A DNA stretch of 64,000 nt, taken from NCBI GenBank assembly GCA_012934845.2, contig WNNJ02003751.1:62001-126000 (forward strand), in the 5' to 3' direction. The notes under the pieces were generated by a model, which made no database searches, was not told the origin of the DNA, and saw nothing but the letters and a program-made list of their open reading frames with translations. Shown piece after piece: positions 40,401 to 52,400 of the stretch (position 1 is its first letter; each line of letters begins with the position of its first letter). Source of the stretch: Pomphorhynchus laevis. Taxonomy: Eukaryota > Acanthocephala > Palaeacanthocephala > Echinorhynchida > Pomphorhynchidae. Made by a program: the position numbers and the translations under genes.

Positions 40401-43400
40401 GGAGGGGTGTGATTGTGAGTGAGATCAAGGGTGATAAGAAAGTGATCGGATAGACCAGGATCAGAGATGGACAGTGAGGTGTAGGCAGCAAAATGATCGG
40501 GGACAGCGATGATGTCGAGTGCCCCACCAAGTATATGTGTGAGGGCAGTGGAGATTAGTTTGTAATTGTAGTTGGATAGAATGTTGATGAACCGGATGGA
40601 ATCCGTAGAAGAGGAACGGTCTAGGCGGATATTGAAGTCGCCTAGAACGAGTGAAGGGATTGAGGACAAAGAACAATGAGAAAGGAGGTCAGCGAGTTCG
40701 GTAAAAAATAAGGCAGTAGGAGCTGATGAACCAGGACGGTATACAATGGCGAGATCTAGAGTGATCGAGTTAGAATAACGACAAGTGAGCAATTCAAAAG
40801 AGCAAGGACTGAAAGGGGGATTGATTTTGCGAAGAGACGCGGGGTGACGCGCGAATGCGACGATGCCGCAATGATTAGAGAATTTAGAAGGGCATGAGCT
40901 GAGGGGGCGGGCGGATTCGACTAGGGAGCAACCGATAGAGAGCAGACGGCGAATGGAAAGGTCGTCGGAATCTGAGTGCCAGGATTCGGTGAGGCAGAAG
41001 ATATCGATGGATTGCTTGGTGAATAGGTTGAGGATAAGATCGGATTTATTGAGAATAGATCTAGTGTTGAGGAGACCGAGGCGAAACCGTATGTTGTGGC
41101 GAAAGAGTCTAGTGGAGAAGACACATAGGAGAGATGGAGCGCCATCGAATTTTTGGACGGGTGTGGACAACTTGAAAATTTCCTTCTATATTTCGGATGG
41201 AGAGTGATGTTTCGCCGTTTTCCTCGCGACGGCGTTTTTCGATGCGGGCTGAAGAGATTTGAGCGATTTCAGAAGGGGCGCGATCGGGGAAATTCGAGTG
41301 GTTGAAGATGACATGAGTTTGAATCGTTGAGAGGAGGACAGAAGACGCGTGAGAGCGATGCTTGAAAACAATTTTTAGGAGAGAGGGCTGGGAAGGATTA
41401 GATTGTGAAGATTTGTTTAGACGGATGAATGCGACAAGAGAAATGTCCTTGAAAAAGGATGGTTTATCCGCAGGGACAATAGACGAGAGGATGGATCTGA
41501 AGGCGGAAACATCGTGGTCTAGAGGAGCTTGTGGAGATAAGGAGTTAGAAGGCGTGATATTAGTGACAATGACGCAACGATCGCGAGAAGCAAAGCGCTT
41601 CCGTAAAGGAGGACGACTGACGTGAATAGGTGAGATCACGATAGAAGAGCTAGCAGTTGATGATTTGGAGAGATTTAGTTTGACGACGGGAGACATAGAG
41701 GATAATGATAATAAAGAGGGTGGCAAGCGATGTGAGGAAATGTTATGAGTGGAAGGATAGTGGAGGTTGGTGGATGTGATTTTGATTGATGAATGCAAGG
41801 TATTGAGAAACGAGACGGGAAGGACGGGACGTGGGGTGTCGGGGAGTGAAAATACATTAGTTGTAACAATTTGCGGCTCCGTCACTGTCTCGGTAGATTT
41901 ATCATAAACTTGACAAAATCCATCTTGCTGCGATACAATTTGCGGCTCCTTTAGATTATCTGATGATGGATTATCTGATGATGACGTAGAACCGCAATGA
42001 GGGGTAGAAATGTAAGGTGATTTATCTGATACGACTAAAGAAGCAGCGGAAAATCATGTCTGAAGCAAAATATTCCCAGATGACAAAATAACAACATTAT
42101 TTGGCTCAATGTACAGAATCGAGTTTTATATTACTCTGTCGTTCTCGCTTTTCGTTTACTTAATCATCCGCATTCGTATTTTCATCTAACAATACACGGC
42201 TCTGAATATTCGTCATCCAGTGGACTTCGCATTTCCTAACGAACTTTGGTCTGGATTCATATCCCATTTCTATCCCTCTTTTGGAATTATTTTCCCTTCA
42301 ACTTCGTTGCCAGATTAACCTCTATACCTTTAAATTCATGCTTCGCACCTTTCTACTGAGTAACCAGGCCCTGCAGCTAAGCTATCAATGAGATTCGAAT
42401 TTTTAATCGATCCAACGTCGGCTTTGTCGTACTTCAGTCACATAATTTTTATATTATTTTATTTCGGTGGACTTCTAAGTTATTGTCTGCATGACCTTCT
42501 ATAATATTAATAAATCTATCTATAAAATATAGATAATCGCAAACTTCTAAGTTTTTGCGTCGTAATTGCTTTGCAAACAAAAATTGAGAAAATGTGTTCA
42601 TTTTATACAAATTAGGAACAATACATGCAGAAATACCAGTAATAAACAAAGTTGCTGTCAATTCCCATTCTGCCAACTAATATATTATCAGATATTATAA
42701 TATATAATATTATAATATGACGAATATTATAATATTCGTCATCTAGAGCACAGCGCTAAAACAATCAGTTCCCACTGATTGTCACACTTATCGGCAAAAG
42801 TGTAATGAATCGGTCAAACAAATGTGATGATTGTTTTCTTTTTCTTATAATGTAGAATTATGCATCAAGAAAATATTAAAATATCAAATTTACAAAATAC
42901 AAATCAACAAAATATTATTAAAAATTAATTTAAGAAGAAATTTTTTAAAGATAAATATGAATTGTATTAGAATAAGGTACACTAAATAATTAAATTTCAT
43001 TAGAAAAAATACGTCATTAGAGCGTATTTTGCCACGTTTGTATGTTGGGTCGGGGAATAGAGGCTGAAACCTGATAACATAGCACTTCCTCCTGATGACC
43101 ACTAATCTGTAAGCATTTCAATGAAGTAGTTGATGTTCACTATTTATTCGTATTAAAGAAAAAATATAAATATAAATAATAGATAATATAAACAATATAA
43201 TTAGAACAATCCATATGCTTTATCCTCAATTATAAAAGTGAATATTTTAAATTCTCTATTTTCGATCTTTTTTGATTATTTTTTTTGTTACCTACAAATA
43301 TTTTTATTTTTTTATTTTTAATCATATTTTTTTAATTATTCATTAATAAACAAAATATTCCCAAATTAACTGACAACACTGTTAAATTAAACAGAGAACA

Positions 43401-46400
43401 TACTATCTGCAAAAGATATAATCTCTTTAAAACTCAAATAATATTAATAAATAATATTATATAATACTTTTATAGAGACTACCATATAACTATTTTTGTA
43501 ACAACTTGATCGGGATATAATTATGGATCTTTACGCTATCGAGTATCGACTTTCTCTATTCATAGATTTAATTACTTTTGGGTTTTTACATTTAATCAAG
43601 TTTATTAATCAAGATTGTCTAAGCATTCATATCTTAATATTTTCCGCTGTAAATAAAATATTATTTTACTAAGGTGCCTTCATTCAACATGTATTCCTGG
43701 TAAACAGATTGGACGTATTGCTAGGAAACAAAGTATCCGGTAGATATCTGTGCAATTTTAAACTTATTTTATAAAATAAATTATAAATGTTCTTTTCGTA
43801 AAATATAATTAATGATATGATATCAATAAGAATTTCGACCACTGTGGTTTCAAAGCTGTCTCTATTATATTACAATTAGCAATTTATGAATCTTATTTGA
43901 CTGAACGATTTATTTGCTATTAACATATTTGACGTTTATAGTCGCGAGGTGACTTTCACATTTTCTTTTACGAAAATGTAAAAGAGAGTCCCGGAAACTT
44001 GTTTCCTTACAGCAACGATGTTGGATCATCAAAGGATATTCGGTAACGGGAGATAGCCGAACAAACAAACTAAGACAACGAAAATGACAAGCAACAAATT
44101 TATAAAATATAAATTAAATGCGAAGAACAATGGTCAACTGACCACTGACCGAAGATACAACAACTCACCACTGACCGGAGGGATACTTACAAGTCCCCAG
44201 TTGTCGTTCATGGTAGAGAGGTTTAACCCAGTGAACGAAAGGCTGGGATCGATAATTAACACTGATGAGTATAGTCAAATACTCTTCAGTGTCGGGAGCC
44301 GTGTAGCTAGGCAGTTGTACGGAGAAAGCCAAAGAGCCATCAACATCTGAAGCGGACTAGCCTTCGTGTAGGAACGTGAACTGTCATCTCGCTGGCGGGG
44401 AAGGAACCAGAATTAGTTGAAGAGATGGTTCGCTTCGGTCTAGAAATAGTCGGAGTGTCTTCTCTTCAATATTCTGGAACTGAAGTAAACTTTTATATCA
44501 AGGCTAGACCTTGAACTATTCGGGAGTTAAAAAGTATCACTTGGACGGGAGTGTTGGGGAGAAACGGACTCTCTGATCTGAATGGGAGTGGTGTTGAATT
44601 ATTGCGCTTTTGTTCTCGTGGGGCTGAGCTGTCAACCGATCACTACCTTGCATTTAGTAAAGTTCGATGGCCGGATCGGATGCTAGACAAGCCTGGTAAG
44701 CCTAAACGATGTGTGAGGGCGTGCTGGGAGCGTCAAAATATGTTTCTGTCAAAGATCGTTTTCTTGGTTACATCCAAGAGGACTTCTCTCGGTTGCTAGA
44801 AGAGGTGAAGAGCATTAATCATGAATGGGAGATGTTCAGATCCTCGTTTGCCAAAGCAACTGTGAAAAGTTGTGGCTCGAAGTCCTTCGATTTTTGTCGC
44901 GGAAGAAATTCTCGAACTGCTTGTTGGACACCAACAGTTAGAGATTTTGTCCAACAGAAGAAGCTTGCCTATAAGGCCACTTTGTCAGATAAATCAGTGA
45001 AAGCTGTAGGCAAGTACAGAAGGGCAAAGATAGTTTCAGTTTAAGCAGTTACCAAAGCGAATAAGGCGGCTTGGGAGAAGTTTGGAGAGCACTCAGAACT
45101 TGATTGGATATCAGCTTCGAAGATGTTTTGGAGAGCAATCAGGAACCTTCGTATTGGAAAGCAGAAAAGTCCTCAAACTGTCTATGAAGAGAGAGGATCT
45201 ATGCTGACTGACATTGAAGAAATACTTGGTGTTGGACAAAGCATTTAAGGAGTCTCATTAATTCGATAGATATGCCTTTTCTTGTAGAAGTAGAGCTTTT
45301 AGAACCAACGGAAGAGCTCATATGTTTGGAAATGATCATTGATGTTGTCAAAAAATTTCGTATTGGCAAGTCTTCTGAAGTAAACGAGATTCGACCTGAA
45401 GCGTTAAAGACTCTCGTCGTTGTTGGCATGAAGTTTCTAACACTGATCTTTAATGTTGCATTGAAGTCGGGAAGGTTCCTTGTGAGTTGCGAACTGGGGT
45501 GGTTGTACGATCTTTAAGAAATGTGACCGAAGAGTGTGTTCTAATTATCAGTGCATTACTATTCTTAGCCAAACTGGTAAGCTTTTTGCTAGCATTTTTG
45601 GGTTAAGGATACGGCCTATAGTTTAGGGACAGTTGCAAGATGAGTAATGCGGCTTTCGTTCAGGTTGTGGAACTACAGATCAGCTCTTTAATCTCAATTA
45701 TCCTTGAACGGTTTTGGGAGTTCGCTCAACCGGTCTACATGTGCTTTGTAGATTTAGAGAAGGATTTTGACCGAGTTCCCGAGAGAGGTTGTGTGAGTTA
45801 CTAAGGGAGTATAGAATACCACACTATATTCGGGTAGCTGTGACTTCTCTGTATGAACAAAGTATGAGTTGTGTTCGTGTTCTAAGTAGGAAGTCTGAAA
45901 GAAATACTTGGTGTTAGACAAAGCATTTAAGGAGTCTCATTAATTCGATAGATATGCCTTTTCTTGTAGAAGTAGAGCTTTTCTGAAGTAAACGAGATTC
46001 GACCTGAAGCGTTAAAGACTCTCGTCGTTGTTGGCATGAAGTTTCTAACACTGATCTTTAATGTTGCATTGAAGTCGGGAAGGTTCCTTGTGAGTTGCGA
46101 ACTGGGGTGGTTGTACGATCTTTAAGAAATGTGACCGAAGAGTGTGTTCTAATTATCAGTGCATTACTATTCTTAGCCAAACTGGTAAGCTTTTTGCTAG
46201 CATTTTTGGGTTAAGGATACGGCCTATAGTTTAGGGACAGTTGCAAGATGAGTAATGCGGCTTTCGTTCAGGTTGTGGAACTACAGATCAGCTCTTTAAT
46301 CTCAATTATCCTTGAACGGTTTTGGGAGTTCGCTCAACCGGTCTACATGTGCTTTGTAGATTTAGAGAAGGATTTTGACCGAGTTCCCGAGAGAGGTTGT

Positions 46401-49400
46401 GTGAGTTACTAAGGGAGTATAGAATACCACACTATATTCGGGTAGCTGTGACTTCTCTGTATGAACAAAGTATGAGTTGTGTTCGTGTTCTAAGTAGGAA
46501 GTCTGAATCATTTCCAGTAGCCGTTGGGCTTCGTCGTGGTTTTCCTTCGTTTTTACTTTCTTCCTTGTCTAGATAGACAAAATTTGGTGAGTTGCTGCTC
46601 TGACGATGTCGGTATTCAGTTTGGCTCTATCAGTATACCATCTCTGCTTTTTGCAGATGACGTAGTTTTGTTGACTTCTTGTCCTTAGGACTTACAATGC
46701 ATACTAGCTAGATCGATTCACGATGGAATGTCAAGCGGCAGGGATGTTTGTTAGTACCTGCAAGACTGTCTCTTTGTGTTCGTCTCGGATTCAGGTGCCA
46801 ACGTCAATCCGGATTGGGGAAAGGTTCTTCCTGATGTGGAGGATTTAAAGTATCTTGGGTTATTGTTCTCGAGGGACAACATAGACATCAAGGAGATTGA
46901 GAAGCGGAATTGTATGCCTAATCCATAATTTTAATTAATAATTCTAGCAACGAATTCTTATCTGACCTAAGCAGAAAGCTAAATGTAATTATACCCACAA
47001 TGCTGTTTCAAAAAGCTTGCTGTTTCACTTAGCTAATTGTTTCATTATATGTTACCCAAAGCTAATTCAAAATATTTAATTATGTAATTATTTTTCACTT
47101 ATAATTAATAGAAAACACATTTAAATTAAAGGGATTCCGATTTGTATTTTGTGAACATTTTTGAAATGTTGTTGATATAACGTATAATGTTAACTACGAA
47201 TTCGCTAAGATGTTTTTACATTGAATATTAAAACAATGTTCAAGTGTATAAAGTCAACGCAAAATTAAACTGTCGTTAACTATAAATATTGCGTTATTTT
47301 AATTAAATAATTATTAGAGCTGGATCACAAGAAAGAAGAAATTATTTTTGATATTTGGCTAACTACTGTAAACATCTTCAGAAGATTAACTTTTCTGAAG
47401 ATGTAATTTTCTGAAGATGCTAACAGTAGTTAGCAGAATATCAAAAATAATTTATTCTTTTCTTTGATACAGCATTAATAATTATTTATCAATAATGGAT
47501 CAGTATCAACTATTTAAAAAATTATTCTAATTGTTTAGATTTCGAGCGTAAATCTAAACAATTAATGCTGTTTAGATTTAATGCTGTTTCATAAAGCTAG
47601 CTATTTCACTGAGCTTATTGTTTCATTAGATGTGTTTCCCGAAGCTAATTTAAAATATTTAATTATATAATTATTTTTTTCGTGATAAAACGCATTTAAA
47701 TTTTTGTGATTCCGATTTGCGTGTTGGGAACATTTTTAAAATGTTGTTGATATAACGTATAATGTTAACTACGAATTCGCTAACATGTTTTTACATTGTA
47801 TGTAAAAATAATGTTCAAGTGTACAAACTCAACGCAAAATGAAACTTTCGTTAACTAAAATTATTGCATTATTCTAATTGTTTAGATTTCGAGCATTCAA
47901 GATGTGTTTGCATAATAATTATTGCTAAATTTAAAATATATTATTATTTTTCATAGAATACGTTAATGCAAGCAAATCATTTTAATAATTTTCTTGCTGG
48001 GACAATTACTTTCCTATTTACAGCTTATTACTCGAAACTATTTTCGCAGTATTTACAGATCAATTATTTATTTTAAAAGAACAATTTCAGTTTAATAATT
48101 TAAATGTAAATTATAAAATATCTTTATCGAATTATAGAATTTTCGATAATGTAGTAAATAATCTTTTGTAAATTAGGAATCCCTATGGAATCACATGTCC
48201 GACAATGTTTTCGAAAATCAACGAATTTAAAAATTTGTAAGTCCGCTAATTGTATCGTATTCTCCTGTGTTTAAATTTCCATAGTATATATTTGTTTTTT
48301 TAACTTTCATGAAGTAAATTATTGTTCACATCACTGATCTTTCCACACTTTTATTGATATCTGATTTCGGCATACATATATCATGAATGCATGGAAAAAC
48401 TAGTTGATATTATTGATATCTTTATTGATATCTGATTTAATTTCTCAAGGTGATTTTAAGGTAATAGCTTAGACTATTACCTTAATTAGATAAGTGGAAA
48501 ATTTTTATCATTAATAATTGAGGTACATGAAAACCAATTGTTGCTTTTTTTAACTTTCATGAAGTAAATTATTGTTCACATCACTGATCTTTCCACACTT
48601 TTATTGATATCTGATTTCGGCATACATATATCATGAATGCATGGAAAAACTAGTTGATATTATTGATATCTTTATTGATATCTGATTTAATTTCTCAAGG
48701 TGATTTTAAGGTAATAGCTTAGACTATTACCTTAATTAGATAAGTGGAAAATTTTTATCATTAATAATTGAGGTACATGAAAACCAATTGTTGCTTATAT
48801 TTGCCATTTTTGATCATTTATTGTTTCTAAACTTTCTGATAATCGAATTTCTCAGGAAAATCAACCAGCACATGTGCTACACTGAATCTCTGCGAAATGG
48901 GAGCATAATTAGTGAAATTGATTAATTTTACAAATAAATGTTGGGCTTAGACTATTATCTTAATTCAAAACGTGAAAAGAGTATCATTTAGCAACACAAT
49001 AAAAAGCGCAACAATTTCTTGTGATATTTCGATCTTGGCATAGATCGAAATAAAAATAAAAATTCTTTAAAATAAAGATACAAATTACATTAAATTGTAA
49101 GTTATCTAATTTAGTAGTATTTAAAAAAATTTAAAAAACCTTTAGTGTCCTTACGATTCCTTCATATTTGCGATTGATTGAAAAATTCATCTCTTTGATA
49201 AATGTCGCTTTTAGAATTCGTAAATTCATAACATTACGTTCTTTCATTAAAGACTTTGTACTATCAATTATTTCCTTTTTAGATACCTTAATGTCATGTT
49301 CATCTTCCATTGCTTCTTAATCGCACCGCTATATGAATGTTGAGTCATTCGTGAATACAACCGTTGCGTCGTGTAACCAATATAAATGTTGTTCGAACTG

Positions 49401-52400
49401 ACCTTACATTCAGCTTTTAAAAATGTGAATTGGTACACAGTGTTATTAAATGGTCTTTGAATCGTACAATTTTCCAATATTGTATGACTAAGTTTCAGGC
49501 TGTTATAATATATTCTCAATTTTACTATTTTTTCTGATGTAACTTCTTTCTTCATTATATAACGTAATTTGCTTTCTTGCAAACGGGATACAGATGTGTA
49601 TTGGCCACAATAATACACTATTAATCAGTGACTTGCCTCACTGATTGAAGGCCATACAATTTTTTCAGGGTTATCAAATCTTCTTCTTTTAGAAACAGTG
49701 GAAAATTTGATTTTTAAACTGAGCACTGAAGGGGTTTCAACGTTATGGAACCAGAGTCCGAAAGGTGCTTGTCAAAATAATCTTTGTATTCCTTTAATAA
49801 AGAGGCATTCGGGAAGGAAACTCTTACAGTATTGTCCAAAATCTTCACTGAATTGAACAGCACCCTGTTTGGATGAATTGATACAAACTTTCGCAAAAAA
49901 GTTGAGAAGAGATTGTGTTTCTCTATTGGTTTTATTGAATTGATAATGCACAGATTAGCTAATTTTGGAATCGGGGGTAGCAGCCCCTTATCTGCATTTA
50001 ATAAACAAGAAACTTCACTAACCTGGTTAGAATTGCCTCCAGTAGACAAATTTTTGATCCAGATCGTTCATTTCTTCTATATTCTGCTGGAAAATCACCA
50101 AAAGTTGTTGAGCTTTGAAGCTCAGACAGCGTTTTAGCATTCACTTTTGCACACATTGCTATATGAATTTATATAATGTAATTTATTTTCTTGCAAACTG
50201 GATGCAGATGTGTATTGGCCACAATAATACACTATTAATTCATTAGTATTTGTGTGCTGATGTCGCACACTGCTTAGTAGTTTTTAGAAAATTCCTAATC
50301 ATTATATCAACAAGTCTTAATGGATAGTTATTGACAAGAATTTGTCTAATTCGTTCTAATTCCGTATGCAATTAATTCCAGTTAGTGCAAATCCGATAGT
50401 TGCGGTGCAATAGCGATTTGATAACACTCTCTTTCTATTTGAGTAGCCATACAAATTCGCTCCTCGACATACTACTGCTACGTAGGATGTGGTTGTTGAA
50501 ACCCATCTGTACTGAGCAGTCGCGCCAACAGATGACCACCTATCATGACCTAATTCGCTGGCGGTTAGAGGATGATATGTTGATTAGAAGGAGGTTCCAC
50601 TTTGATCCAATCAGAGTGGCTTTTTTCAAACAGCTATCCAACTCTTCCCCCGATAGGAAATGGGAGTTTGACCAAATTCAATTACTACCTCTAATCGCAA
50701 GCTACCGTGTTCCTCTCGACTACCTATAGAAATCGCTTATACAATCCAACTCCAACAAAACTGAAGGTTCTAGCTAAAATTCTACACCTCCCCTATCTAT
50801 CAGACAGACATATCCTCATGAATGAATATTAGACCTCTAGATATAGGTTCTAACTGAGTCAGGATAGTGCGAGCATTGCTCGCCTTAACCCTTCCCAGTC
50901 TTCCTCTGGGAAGATATTCAAAAAAGATAAGTTTGTCTGTTGGGGGAATAGAGCCTTGAATTGGATCGGTAATATGGGCCTTGACAAAGTTTTGGAGGAG
51001 TCACTATTCTTACATTATTATGAAGCCACTTAATATCCCTAACCAATTCCGTCTTAAGGTGACTTCAGGAGTAGGGACTGATCTGTCACAGATATCCTTA
51101 ACTCCTGAAATTCACCTCAGGGCACTTCCAGATCCAACGCGCCACTTTCCACTCGTGTCTGTAAGCTTTTGACAGATACTCAGAGAAATGTGATCGCCAT
51201 CACAATGCTAATAGCCTCTCCGTCAGATGTTGCCGACATCAATATCAGCTGACGCGTTTTTTTTATACCAAAACGGAGATCGATTTTATGTCTTAAAGAT
51301 CTGCTGATTATTTCGATTCAAAATGCCCTCATCTCCATTTACGAAAAGGCGCTTGCACGTAAAATCCGCGCCAATCTATGCATGCGTAAGTTAATCATAC
51401 CAGGTTTTCATTGTTATGTCAAAGATCGCTGGGCCTATTTAGCAATAGATAAAGTGCATCAGTTCTGTCTAAATAACAATCATCAGCTTGCTGTGGCTGT
51501 TTGTCTCGACTTCTCTATGCAGTTGACCGTATTTCCATTCCTTTCGTTATCTCTTCCCTTATATCCATCGGGTTGCTTGAGAGAATTGTTAACAGGATGG
51601 GATATTGTTGTACACCAAGCGGTTCTACTATGAAGACTACCCTGATGCACGTCAGTTTTACCATATTACAGGTATGCCTCAAGGCTCTCCACTTTCTCCT
51701 ATATTATAACTTGCTGCCTCCATTGAAATCTTTAAAATATTTAAACGCGAACAGCATCTTGTGATATACGCTGATGATACCACAGCCCTGTTCTCTGAAC
51801 GCGATGCAAAGACGTAGTCTTAGACATCAGTCGTTTTTTTAAGATTAAAAGACCAGTTACACAGGTCTAATCTTATTCTAAACTTTGCTAAATCGCAGGT
51901 GGTTGTCTTCCATTAAGCCCCTGCAACAAAGCAAAAACTTAAGAGATTAGCATTCTCTGCCTTCTTCTCCATTCTGACTAATCAACCACTCCCTACCTTC
52001 ACGAGTCGAGTAAAATACCTGGGGTTTACCATTACGATAAACTGGTCGGCGAAAGCTGACTTGGATATACTTATACGTATCATGAAGAGAGCTAGATGGA
52101 CTCTATGCATTTGACCGTATTTCTATTCCTTTCGTTATCTCTTCCCTCAGATCCCTCGGTTTGCCTGTGATAATTGTTAACAGGGTGGGGATATTGCTGT
52201 ATACCAAACGATTCTTCTACGAAGACGACCCAGATGCACGTCAGTTCTACCATATTACAGGTATGCCTCAAAACTCTCCATTTTCTGCTATTTTATATCT
52301 TGCTGCCTCCATTAAACGTTTCAAAAAATTTAAACGCGAACAGCATCTTGTGATATACGTTGATGATACCACAGCCCTGATTTCTGGACGCAGGTGTAAT

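Larger units (their letters stand above)
38060..41900 (-). mobile_element. CR1-like LINE, nearly full length
   Basis: Minus-strand, GC-rich element of about 3.8 kb with ORF1 (41885-41109), endonuclease (41170-40190) and RT to C-terminus (40190-38252). About three frame changes split ORF2 (near 40190, 39370 and 38640). Its long clean frames make it the youngest LINE in the window. The 3' untranslated part (38060-38250) also occurs as a scrap at 6565-6650. Confidence 0.88.
43975..46925 (+). mobile_element. LINE family A, copy 3 (+ strand)
   Basis: Leader with duplicated endonuclease scrap (44130-44250), endonuclease and connector (44551-45044), RT fingers (45272-45517), RT palm (45650-45900) and an ORF2 part to KEIEKRNCMP at about 46920. 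The C-terminus and 3' tail are missing. Relative to copy 2 it lacks most of the endonuclease middle (between GVTN and DSITWTG near 44530) and another block near 44618. A 682-nt tandem duplication follows. Confidence 0.83.

Noticed and set aside
39110-41625. Several + strand frames rich in Arg, Gly and Glu
   Set aside because: Antisense shadows of the CR1-like ORF1 and ORF2.
43566-43648. Possible exon between TTCATAG and GTAAAT
   Set aside because: In-frame stops in every phase compatible with the LRR series.
48024-48105. Possible extra exon between CAG and GTAAAT (LLETIFAVF...)
   Set aside because: Length 82 breaks the phase of the series and no LRR pattern is seen.
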